A stretch of DNA of 41,069 nt, taken from CAYRGQ01 sp964444885. GTDB lineage: Bacteria; Bacteroidota; Bacteroidia; Sphingobacteriales; Sphingobacteriaceae. The position numbers were made by a program, and so were the translations under genes. The notes beneath the pieces were generated by a model that was not told the origin of the DNA, did no database searches, and saw only the letters and a program-made list of their open reading frames with translations. The first letter of the stretch is position 1, and the number at the start of each line of letters is the position of its first letter. The stretch lies in contig CAYUIZ010000014.1 of NCBI GenBank assembly GCA_964444885.1, positions 1 to 41,069 on the forward strand, written 5' to 3'. This document shows positions 25,261-33,067 of the stretch, piece after piece.

Positions 25261-26334
25261 CGTCAACTGCGAACTGGCTAGGCTCGACGACTTGAAATTG
25301 CTCACCGACAGACCGAGCAAGCGCACGCCGCGTTCGTCATCCTGCACCGCCTGCTGGAGGAGCTGCTCGCCGGTGTCTAAGATGCTTTGCCGGTCGGCAT
25401 ATCCCTCCTGTCTGGACAAGCTTCTGGTTTTCTGTGTGAAATCCGTATATTTCACTTTGATGGTCAGCGTCTTGGGAAGCAGGGCGCGTTGCGACATCCG
25501 CCCCCAAAGTTTCTCCCCAATTCTGGCCAATTCGATCGCCATCGCGTCGAACGCATATAAATCGGCCGAAAACGTATCTTCCACGGCCAGCGACTTAACC
25601 GCACGATGGGGATGCACCGGACGATGGTCTATACCCCGTACTACCCGGTAAAAGAAACGGCCACTCTTCCCGAATAGCCGCACCAAGTCCGCTTCGCTAT
25701 AGCGCTTGAGGTCGGCACCCGTATAAATCTGGAGTTGTTTCATCTTGGAAGCCGTCACCTTGCCGACACCGAAAAACTTCTCGACGGGCAGGTTTTCCAT
25801 AAACCCTTCGATCTTCGACGGACCGATAAACGTCAGCCCGTCGGGTTTGTCCATGTCGCTGGCAATTTTCGCCACGAATTTATTGACCGACACGCCCGCC
25901 GAAGCCGTCAGTTCCAGCTCATCGCGTATGGCCGTTTTGATTTGCTGTGCAATCTCCATCGCCAACCCGATGCCGAGCTTGTCGTTCGTCACGTCGAGAA
26001 ATGCTTCGTCCAAGGACAAAGGTTCGATGATATCGGTATATCGGCTGAAAATCTGGCGGATATGGCGGGAGATGCTTTTGTAAACGTCAAACCGTGGCGG
26101 GACGAAAATAGCGTGCGGGCAAAGACGATAAGCCTGGCTGCAGGGCATCGCCGACCGGATTCCGTATTGTCGCGCCTCATAGCTGGCCGTCGCCACCACG
26201 CCCCGGCTATCCGGCTGTCCGCCCACGACCAGTGGCTTGCCGCGGTACTCGGGAAAATCACGTTGCTCCACCGACGCGTAAAAAGCGTCCATGTCGATGT
26301 GGATAATCTTCCGAACAGTTTCCGAGTGTCGCAT
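25246..26334 (-). CDS. dinB: DNA polymerase IV (Y family)
   Basis: This 362-residue translesion DNA polymerase has the catalytic aspartates in IDMDAFYASVEQ (residues 13-24) and SLDEAFLDVT (about 103-112), followed by the thumb helix-hairpin-helix (VEKFFGVGKVTASKMKQLQI) and the little-finger domain. It copies past damaged bases with low fidelity. The C-terminal LTLFDD resembles a sliding-clamp (beta) binding motif (QLTLF). It follows the MG2-like protein gene by 45 bases on the same strand. No clear SOS box was identified. Confidence 0.96.
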   Translation of the reverse strand: MRHSETVRKIIHIDMDAFYASVEQRDFPEYRGKPLVVGGQPDSRGVVATASYEARQYGIRSAMPCSQAYRLCPHAIFVPPRFDVYKSISRHIRQIFSRYTDIIEPLSLDEAFLDVTNDKLGIGLAMEIAQQIKTAIRDELELTASAGVSVNKFVAKIASDMDKPDGLTFIGPSKIEGFMENLPVEKFFGVGKVTASKMKQLQIYTGADLKRYSEADLVRLFGKSGRFFYRVVRGIDHRPVHPHRAVKSLAVEDTFSADLYAFDAMAIELARIGEKLWGRMSQRALLPKTLTIKVKYTDFTQKTRSLSRQEGYADRQSILDTGEQLLQQAVQDDERGVRLLGLSVSNFKSSSLASSQLTLFDD

Positions 26335-26379
26335 CTTCCCCGTTTTAAAAAAACCGCCCGCGTTCCGGGATCCGGTGCG

Positions 26380-29115
26380 CTACTGCACGGTATAGCGGTA
26401 TACCGCCCGGCCTATATTCCCTTCGTCGTCAAAGCCTTCCACGACCACCCGGTAGGTTCCGCGCCCGTCCGCATTATAGAACGTCATGGATGCCTGGCCG
26501 GCTTCGTCCGTTTTGATAGTAGGATTCCAGTAGACGGTCGTACGGATATCGTTCACGGCCCTGCGTTCCGGCGTATCGTACTTCGGCGCGTAGAACGAAC
26601 GTTTAGCGATGTACCCCAGCGGCGTCAGATCGACCACGTTGCTCTTGGGCAACAGGGCTTCGATCTCGGCCAGCGACATCCGTGGCGCGGGCTTGTGGTC
26701 GGTAGCCGTGTAAATGGAAACCACGCCGTTGTTTTGGTGGGTGCGGCTCACAATGCCCAGCTCGTCGCGCAGGAAGATTTCGATGCCCAACACCTCGGCC
26801 GGCATGATCCCATTGAGAGAATGCACGTCTACCGCCATGCCATTGATGAAAAACTGAACCGGAATGCGTCCGCCTGCGTTGTAATCACGCGTGATATAAA
26901 AAAGTTGGGACTGATTATCGTACGTAATGCCGGTCAGCGCCGTTTGCAAACACATTAGCAAAACGTTACAGCCCTTGATCCGGTCGGGACTGATGCTGTG
27001 GTCGGCCATCCCCAATCCGGATATCGCCGGGAAATCCCGGTGCGAGACCGAGGCTGACGGCCTAGCGACCACCTCCACCTCGTCAATGAGGATCGAAGTC
27101 CGGTACTCGCTGCGGCTGTTGGTCAGGTAGGGTTCCAAGGCGCGGTCAATATTGAGTTTGGCATCGGGCCGCCGCACGTTTGGGTCTATTCCCGGAAACT
27201 GGCTTTGGTCGACCGTAATGACCATATTGCGGTAATTATCATTGCCGCGCGCATTGATGGTGACCCGTGATGAATCGGTGAATACCAGGTCCTCGAAGAT
27301 AAAACGCCCCTGCTCATCGGTGTAGGCATCCTTTCGGAACGTCATGTCCGGAATCGACAGGAGCAGCCCGCCATTGTTGACGGGGTGCCCGGTATTGAGG
27401 CGCAGCGTACCGGAGATGCTGATGCCGGTTTCGGGAAGGAAAAACACCTGCGGATATTTTTCGGCAATCAGATCCTCGTACGAAAAACGCCGATAGCCCT
27501 GCGTGATGAGCAACGCATCCAGTGCCTCGCGTTTGGCTTCAAAATCACCCGTGAAATAGTAGTTGGGCTGTTCGATGTAGCCGGTCAGGTCTGACGTCAG
27601 GAGCAGGTTGCTCAAAATCGTGGTTTCGTCGTTCTCGTCGTAGGGCACCTTCGTTTCGTCGGTGACGGCGATGGAGTACAGTCCGACGGCCGGATTGCCG
27701 TTACTGAGCGTGGCGAGCTCGAGGTTGACGGCTTCCTTCGTGCTGTAGGTGGCTTTGTCGGTCGATACGCTAATCGCGATCGGCTGTTTCGCGTCAACAA
27801 AAACCAAGCGTTCGCTGACCGGCACACCGTCGGAGGTAAATAGCGTAATCTGCGCAATGCCCAGCGGAAAACGTTCTTTGGGCAAGCTGACATTCACCGT
27901 GGGATTACGAAGCAGGGCTTGGGCGCCGTAGCAAAGCATCCCGTTGCTCTGTGCGATTAAGTAGAGACCTTTGTCTTTATTGGCCTGGAAATACGCGTCA
28001 TTCGCCATAATAGCCAATTGCAACTGATCGCCAGTACTCGACCCGACCACAACATTGATGCCTTCGCTGGCCACTGCCGGCAAGGCGAACGAGCGGCTAA
28101 CGCCATTTTCGAAGGTGACCTCAGCCGTGTAGGCTTGCCCGGCCTGGGGCGAGAGGGTGAAATGCCCCATACCCCGATGGATATCCGCAAAGGTGGCGAC
28201 CTCGGCGCCGCTCCCATCCAGCACGCGTCCGCGGACGGGCAAGCCGCGTCCATCACTACCCAGTGCTTTGAAGGCTACTTTTTTGGCTACGCCCGCAATC
28301 AGATCACCCCCTTCCGGAAAAAACTGCACATCGGCATCCCAAAGCGCCGCTTCCAACGGGAAGTCGGTCACCAGCAGATCGCCCCCGCGAGTTGGCGTCA
28401 CCGAGATATACAGGCGCCCGGCGCGTAGCAAATCACGGTCTTTTCCATTGATATTGAGAATAATATTGCCCATCACGTCGGTCGTTCCACGGCCTCCGTC
28501 AAGCGTTTCGAATCCAGACCGGGCCTCCCAAGTGAGCCGCGCATTGCTGATGGCCCGGCCCGCATTATCCGTCAGGGATAGTACCGCCTGCGTACGGGCA
28601 TCCGTGCCGTTACTCTGGTCGTTATAGCCAATATGGGTATGTAGCTTACTGTTGATCACGTCACCCACCGGCACCACTTTGTTGAAGAAATAAGCGGGAT
28701 CCTGGTTTGCCATCCACTTGGTATAGGCCCTAAACCGGTAATTGCTTTGCCCATACCACTGCGGGTCGAGCACCAAATGCCCTTCGCCCGTATGGCTGGT
28801 CAATGGAATCCGCATAATCTGCATGAGGGAGTCCTTCGCGTTAAGCACTTCTACGTAGGCCACTTGGCTAAGCTGGTAGTCGTACATGTTGCTCGTCAGG
28901 TAGGTTTTGAACCACAACGTATCACCGATAGCGTAGTAGGGCTTATCAAAATGGAGGTGGACTTTCTCGATCGGGTAGTTCTCTAATAGCACTTGCGTGC
29001 GTTCCACAATCGTATTAATGCTAATGCTGTCCTGCTGCTGGGCCTGTACGAGGCCGCCATTACCAAGCAGCACTAGGGCAATAAGGAGACGGAAATTCAC
29101 TAAACTGGCTTTCAT
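26380..29115 (-). CDS. Large exported MG2-like protein with a TonB-plug-like domain but no barrel
   Basis: This 911-residue protein has a signal peptide (about 1-25, ending LVQAQ). The N-terminal part (45-150) starts with YPIEKVHLHFDKPYYAIGDT, the macroglobulin MG2-like pattern. Several beta-sandwich domains follow, including a carboxypeptidase-regulatory-like one near 560-640. Residues about 690-820 look like a TonB-receptor plug (SILIDEVEVVARP, then PVQFFINGMAVDVHSLNGIMPAEVLGIEIFL), yet no beta-barrel follows. The protein ends in an MG-like strand-rich domain (YWNPTIKTDEAGQASMTFYNADGRGTYR). Proteins of this build are frequent in Bacteroidota and usually labelled as plug-containing or carboxypeptidase-like. 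The role is unknown, presumably periplasmic or surface. Confidence 0.8.
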   Translation of the reverse strand: MKASLVNFRLLIALVLLGNGGLVQAQQQDSISINTIVERTQVLLENYPIEKVHLHFDKPYYAIGDTLWFKTYLTSNMYDYQLSQVAYVEVLNAKDSLMQIMRIPLTSHTGEGHLVLDPQWYGQSNYRFRAYTKWMANQDPAYFFNKVVPVGDVINSKLHTHIGYNDQSNGTDARTQAVLSLTDNAGRAISNARLTWEARSGFETLDGGRGTTDVMGNIILNINGKDRDLLRAGRLYISVTPTRGGDLLVTDFPLEAALWDADVQFFPEGGDLIAGVAKKVAFKALGSDGRGLPVRGRVLDGSGAEVATFADIHRGMGHFTLSPQAGQAYTAEVTFENGVSRSFALPAVASEGINVVVGSSTGDQLQLAIMANDAYFQANKDKGLYLIAQSNGMLCYGAQALLRNPTVNVSLPKERFPLGIAQITLFTSDGVPVSERLVFVDAKQPIAISVSTDKATYSTKEAVNLELATLSNGNPAVGLYSIAVTDETKVPYDENDETTILSNLLLTSDLTGYIEQPNYYFTGDFEAKREALDALLITQGYRRFSYEDLIAEKYPQVFFLPETGISISGTLRLNTGHPVNNGGLLLSIPDMTFRKDAYTDEQGRFIFEDLVFTDSSRVTINARGNDNYRNMVITVDQSQFPGIDPNVRRPDAKLNIDRALEPYLTNSRSEYRTSILIDEVEVVARPSASVSHRDFPAISGLGMADHSISPDRIKGCNVLLMCLQTALTGITYDNQSQLFYITRDYNAGGRIPVQFFINGMAVDVHSLNGIMPAEVLGIEIFLRDELGIVSRTHQNNGVVSIYTATDHKPAPRMSLAEIEALLPKSNVVDLTPLGYIAKRSFYAPKYDTPERRAVNDIRTTVYWNPTIKTDEAGQASMTFYNADGRGTYRVVVEGFDDEGNIGRAVYRYTVQ

Positions 29116-29190
29116 TCAAATCTAATAACACTACTATTCAACCAAGCGATAAATATATCCATTTTTTCTAAACCCCTGCCCCTGCCGCGG

Positions 29191-29221
29191 CAAAAATACA
29201 GGGAAATCGCGTCAAACCGAA
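29191..29221 (-). promoter_or_regulatory. Candidate promoter of the MG2-like gene
   Basis: On the minus strand TTCG (29221-29218), 19 bases, then TATTTTTG (29198-29191) fits TTTG-N19-TAnnTTTG with one mismatch in the first element and a perfect -7 element. It is about 75 bases upstream of the start. Confidence 0.55.
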
Positions 29222-29306
29222 GTTTTTATCAGTTCGGCTCAAACGGCCCAACACAACCTCGACGATTAGTTTTGATGCGTTTGCCCGGTATTTACCCGCG
29301 ATCAGA

Positions 29307-29338
29307 TTTGGTTATGCACCAGATTTTTATTATATTAC
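29307..29338 (+). promoter_or_regulatory. Candidate promoter of the small membrane protein
   Basis: TTTG at 29307-29310, 20 bases, then TATATTAC at 29331-29338. The first element is exact; the second has two mismatches to TAnnTTTG. Transcription would begin just before the Shine-Dalgarno sequence of the gene. Confidence 0.35.
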
Positions 29339-29358
29339 GAGTTTGTGAGGAGGTAATG

Positions 29359-29547
29359 ATGAAGTATATGTTTAGTTTATTCGGTTTATTGGCCACCGCT
29401 GGCCTGACAAAAACCTATGGAGCGGAATCCGTAGCTTCGGCAAGCGGCCTTTGGCCCGAGTACGGCTATGTCGGACTGTGTGTGGTGCTTTTAGCCATCG
29501 TAGCCATCGTACTGTCAAAGCAGCCGGCACGCAAGCTAAATGAGTAA
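29359..29547 (+). CDS. Small membrane protein, function unknown
   Basis: This 62-residue protein begins MKYMFSLFGLLATAGLTK, a possible signal or first membrane segment, and has a second strongly hydrophobic stretch near 37-53 (GLCVVLLAIVAIVLSK) followed by a basic tail. It is preceded by AGGAGG (29348-29353) at 5 bases, an unusually strong Shine-Dalgarno sequence for Bacteroidota, which decides this start over upstream ATGs. It stands alone between two minus-strand genes and ends before a strong hairpin. I do not recognise a family. The combination of promoter-like sequence, ribosome site, hydrophobic profile and terminator supports a real gene. Confidence 0.65.
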   Translation: MKYMFSLFGLLATAGLTKTYGAESVASASGLWPEYGYVGLCVVLLAIVAIVLSKQPARKLNE

Positions 29548-29609
29548 GGCAATCCCGCCGAGGCCATCGCCAAACGCTGTTGTTCAGCGCAATCAGAAAA
29601 CATGAAAAG

Positions 29610-29660
29610 CAAAAGCGCGAAGCCCGCTTCCCGAACTGGGACGGATGCTTCGCGCTTTTG
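29610..29660. terminator. Bidirectional terminator hairpin
   Basis: CAAAAGCGCGAAGC (29610-29623) and GCTTCGCGCTTTTG (29647-29660) form a perfect 14-bp stem with a 23-base loop. The stem carries A on one side and T on the other, so it can work for both the plus-strand small gene and the minus-strand GH92 gene ending at 29686. Confidence 0.85.
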
Positions 29661-29685
29661 GCAATTTTAGTTCCGGACGGGGCCG

Positions 29686-31968
29686 TTATTCGTTGCTTAA
29701 GGAGAATGGCAAATCTGCCGCGCTCAAGCGAATCGCCGTGTTGGGTTCATCCACCATGTCGAAGTCCAGCGTAGCGCCCTTGAGGAGGTCGCCGTGGCGC
29801 AGGAACGTCTTGGTATAATTCGCCCCGTTTACCCGCATCGACTGAATGTACCGGTTATCCTGGCTGTTGTTGGGTGCATTGATCTCAATGGTATTCCCGT
29901 TGGCTAATTTGATGGTTGCCTTTTCGAACAGGGGCGCACCAATGACGTACTCGTCGGTAGCCGGCGTCACAGGGTAGAAACCGAGCGCCGAGAATACGTA
30001 CCAAGCCGAAGTCTGCCCGTTGTCCTCATCCCCGCAATAACCGTCGGGGGTAGGCTGATACATGCGGTTCATGGTTTCGCGCACCCAATACTGGGCCTTC
30101 CAAGGGGCCTTGCCGTGGTTGTAGAGGTAGATCATGTGCTGTATCGGCTGGTTGCCGTGTGCATACTGACCCATATTGGCAATCTGCATTTCCCTGATTT
30201 CGTGAATGGGGAACCCGTAGTAGGAATCATCAAAAATCGGCGGCAGCTCGAAGACAGAATCCAGCTTCTGCACGAATTTCTCATGCCCCCCCATCAGTTG
30301 CGCCAACCCTTCCACATCTTGGAATACCGACCACGTGTAGTGCCAGCTATTGCCCTCGGTGAAGGCATCGCCCCACTTAAACGGACTGAACGGCGACTGG
30401 AAGCTTCCGTCTTTGTTCTTGCCGCGCATTAAGCCCGTTTCCGAATCGAATAACTTTTTGTAGTTGAAGCTTCTATCACGATATAAATCAATTTCCGCTT
30501 TAGGCCTGTTGAGCGCCTTCGCCAGCTGGTAGATAGCAAAATCATCGTACGCATATTCGAGTGTACGGGCGGCATTTTCGTTGATACCGACATCGTAAGG
30601 CACGTAGCCCAGCGTCGTGTAGTACTGCGCGCCGGCACGGGCTACCGCCGTCAGCGGCCCCTCGTTATTCGCACCTTTGAGCAGGCCTTCGTAAAGCGCA
30701 TCGATATCCTGCCCGCGGATTCCTTTGAGATACGCGTCGGCTACGACTGAGGCCGAGTTGTTGCCGACCATGATATTGCGGTAGCCGGGGCTCGCCCATT
30801 CGGGCAGCCATCCGCCTTCTTTGTACGTATTGGCCAAGCCTTCCTGAATTTTGGCATTCACCTCCGGATATACCAAGTTGAGGAAAGGGAACAGGGCGCG
30901 GAAGGTATCCCAAAAGCCCGTATCCGTAAACATATAGCCTGGCAATACCTGCCCGTTGTAGGGGCTGTAGTGGTAGGGATTGCCTTGCTCGTCGTATTCG
31001 TAAAACATCCGGGGGAACAAGATTGTGCGGTAGAGGCAAGAGTAAAACGTTTGCATCTGCGCCACGGTACCGCCGGCTACGGTCACTTTGCCCAGCTCCT
31101 CGTTCCACCGGTCTTCGCCGGCCTGCACGACTTGCTCAAAGGAGCGGTCTCCAATTTCCCGCAAGTTGCGTTCGGCTTGTTCATGGCTAATGAATGAGGA
31201 CGCCACACGGGCAATGACCTGCTCTCCCCGGTTCGCGATATTAAAACCAACGATCGCGCCCACGTGGTCGGCTTGGATTTCGGCACGCCCGGGCACCAAC
31301 AATGAATCGGCAAACGAGGCGACGCGGTCAAACGGACGATCAAAAACCAATACGAAATAGTTCTTGAAATTGTCCGGAACGCCACCACTGTTGCGTGTGG
31401 TATACCCGATTATCTTATTTTCCTCCGGAATCACCTTAACGTATGACCCGCGGTCAAAAGCGTCGATCAACACGTTAGCCTCATCGGTTTCCGGAAACGT
31501 GAAACGGAAATAGGCTGCCCGCTCAGTCGGCGTAATTTCTGTCGTCAGGTCATAATCCGCCAAATACACGCTGTAATAATGCGGTTTTGCTACCTCAGCC
31601 TTATGCGAGAACCAGCTGGCGCGGTCGTCTTGGTCAAACGTGGGGTCGCCTACCGTGGGCATAATCGAAAACTGCCCGTAGTCGTTCATCCACGGAGAAG
31701 GCTGGTGCGTTTGCTTAAATCCACGCAGCTTGTTTTCGGTGTACGTGTACATCCAGCCGTCGCCCATCTTACCCGTCTGGGGCGACCAGAAATTCATGCC
31801 CCACGGCAAAGCGATCGCCGGATACGTGTTGCCATTCGACAAGGCAAATGTCGACTGCGTGCCCATCAGGATGTTGACGTAGTCCACCGGGTTTTGGTGG
31901 GCGGAGGCGCGCGGCACGTGTGCCACCACCAACCCCAAGGCTAAAAAAGCGGTAAAAAATCGTTTCAT
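29686..31968 (-). CDS. GH92 family alpha-mannosidase
   Basis: This 760-residue exported glycoside hydrolase of family 92 comprises calcium-dependent exo-acting alpha-mannosidases that trim mannans and N-glycans. It has a signal peptide (about 1-23, ending RASAH). The N-terminal beta-domain shows VNILMGTQSTFALSNGNTYP and GFKQTHQPSPWMNDYGQFS. The (alpha/alpha)6 domain shows the conserved GNQPIQHMIYLYN and GYCGDEDNGQTSAWYVFSALG block (about 600-660) that carries catalytic acidic residues and metal ligands in this family. The linkage specificity cannot be read. It has its own promoter-like region with a palindrome. No SusC/SusD pair with a SusD lipoprotein is beside it, so it is not clearly part of a polysaccharide utilisation locus. 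Confidence 0.93.
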   Translation of the reverse strand: MKRFFTAFLALGLVVAHVPRASAHQNPVDYVNILMGTQSTFALSNGNTYPAIALPWGMNFWSPQTGKMGDGWMYTYTENKLRGFKQTHQPSPWMNDYGQFSIMPTVGDPTFDQDDRASWFSHKAEVAKPHYYSVYLADYDLTTEITPTERAAYFRFTFPETDEANVLIDAFDRGSYVKVIPEENKIIGYTTRNSGGVPDNFKNYFVLVFDRPFDRVASFADSLLVPGRAEIQADHVGAIVGFNIANRGEQVIARVASSFISHEQAERNLREIGDRSFEQVVQAGEDRWNEELGKVTVAGGTVAQMQTFYSCLYRTILFPRMFYEYDEQGNPYHYSPYNGQVLPGYMFTDTGFWDTFRALFPFLNLVYPEVNAKIQEGLANTYKEGGWLPEWASPGYRNIMVGNNSASVVADAYLKGIRGQDIDALYEGLLKGANNEGPLTAVARAGAQYYTTLGYVPYDVGINENAARTLEYAYDDFAIYQLAKALNRPKAEIDLYRDRSFNYKKLFDSETGLMRGKNKDGSFQSPFSPFKWGDAFTEGNSWHYTWSVFQDVEGLAQLMGGHEKFVQKLDSVFELPPIFDDSYYGFPIHEIREMQIANMGQYAHGNQPIQHMIYLYNHGKAPWKAQYWVRETMNRMYQPTPDGYCGDEDNGQTSAWYVFSALGFYPVTPATDEYVIGAPLFEKATIKLANGNTIEINAPNNSQDNRYIQSMRVNGANYTKTFLRHGDLLKGATLDFDMVDEPNTAIRLSAADLPFSLSNE

Positions 31969-32034
31969 TTTTATGTTATAAGTGGTGAAAAATGTATCCT
32001 GCCGGCACCCTCACAGGCATCGGTAGTTTCGTGC

Positions 32035-32068
32035 CAAAATAGAAATAAAAACCAGAAAAGGCAACAAA
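32035..32068 (-). promoter_or_regulatory. Candidate promoter of the GH92 gene
   Basis: On the minus strand TTTGTTG (32068-32062), 20 bases, then TATTTTG (32041-32035) resembles the Bacteroidota consensus. It lies 67 bases upstream of the gene start. Confidence 0.45.
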
Positions 32069-32076
32069 AAGACTTG

Positions 32077-32090
32077 CTAATACGTATTAG
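32077..32090. promoter_or_regulatory. Perfect 14-bp palindrome CTAATACGTATTAG upstream of the GH92 promoter
   Basis: The palindrome directly abuts the stop codon of the quinone oxidoreductase gene (32091) and lies about 9 bases upstream of the candidate -33 element of the GH92 promoter, a position that suits an activator site. No regulator gene is adjacent. Confidence 0.45.
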
Positions 32091-33065
32091 TTACATAAGT
32101 ACGAGTACCAGCTTACCGAACACTTCGCCCGATTCCAGCAAGCGATGCGCCTCCGCGGCCTGGGTATAGTCGAGCGTACGGTGCAGGACGGGCTTAAACT
32201 GACCGGAGGCCCACAATGGCCACACTTCTTTTTCGATAGCCGCGCAAAGGGCGGTTTTGAAACCGTTGTCCCGGGCCCGCAGCGTGCTTCCCGTGAGCAC
32301 AATTCTTTTTTGCATCAGGGTCACCAGATTCAAGCTTACTTTTCGTCCCTGCGTGGCATTAATATATACAAGGCGTCCGTCTGGTGCTAACAGGCCGACA
32401 TTCTTATCAAAATAGTCCCCGCCGATGCTGTCCAATACCACATCGATACGCGTTCCGGCGAGCTCCGCCGCAAAATCAGCCGACCGGTAATTGATGCTTC
32501 GGGTGGCCCCCAATTCGACGCAAGCGTCACATTTCTCGTCGGTACCGGCCGTGGTGTACACACGCGCGCCACGCAAGCGCCCCAGCTGTATGGCTGTGGT
32601 GCCGATGCCCCCACTGCCGCCATGCACCAACAAGCCATCGCCCTGCTGCAGTTGCCCACGCTCGAACACATTGTGCCATACGGTGAACACCGTTTCGGGT
32701 ACGCAAGCTGCCTCGGCAAAGGATATACCCTCCGGAATCGGCAGGCAGTGACCCGCTTCGGCCACGGCATACGCGGCATAGCCGCCACCGGCCAACAATG
32801 CGCAAACGCGGTCGCCCACGCGCCACCGCGACACGCCTGCCCCAACGGATTGGACAATGCCGGCTACCTCTAGCCCAGGAATATCGGCTGTGGCACCTGC
32901 GGGCGCGGGATAATTGCCTTTGCGCTGAAAGACGTCAGGCCGGTTAATGCCCGCTGCATGCACCTGCAACAGTACTTGGCCGGTTTGGGGCTCGGGCATA
33001 GGGCGTTCTTGCACGGCGAGCACTTCCGGGTCGCCAAATTGGGTGATCACTACGGCTTTCATCAT
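32091..33065 (-). CDS. Zinc-free quinone oxidoreductase (MDR superfamily, PIG3-like)
   Basis: This 324-residue medium-chain reductase has a GroES-like N-terminal domain (MKAVVITQFGDPEVL, about 1-110; VHAAGINRPDVFQRKGNYP) and a Rossmann domain with the NADPH motif VHGGSGGIGTTAIQLGR near 142-158. The cysteine and histidine zinc ligands of alcohol dehydrogenases are absent, which places it with quinone oxidoreductases. It reduces quinones or enones using NADPH in the cytoplasm. The ATG is 2 bases after the stop of the TonB-receptor-like gene, so the two are co-transcribed; a functional link is not obvious. A second ATG at 33062 is an equally good start. Confidence 0.92.
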   Translation of the reverse strand: MMKAVVITQFGDPEVLAVQERPMPEPQTGQVLLQVHAAGINRPDVFQRKGNYPAPAGATADIPGLEVAGIVQSVGAGVSRWRVGDRVCALLAGGGYAAYAVAEAGHCLPIPEGISFAEAACVPETVFTVWHNVFERGQLQQGDGLLVHGGSGGIGTTAIQLGRLRGARVYTTAGTDEKCDACVELGATRSINYRSADFAAELAGTRIDVVLDSIGGDYFDKNVGLLAPDGRLVYINATQGRKVSLNLVTLMQKRIVLTGSTLRARDNGFKTALCAAIEKEVWPLWASGQFKPVLHRTLDYTQAAEAHRLLESGEVFGKLVLVLM

Positions 33066-33067
33066 TT

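Noticed and set aside
25735..26958. A 407-codon plus-strand ORF opposite dinB and the MG2-like gene.
   Set aside because: It spans two clear genes on the other strand, has histidine- and arginine-rich shadow composition and no domain; it arises from the codon bias of the real genes.
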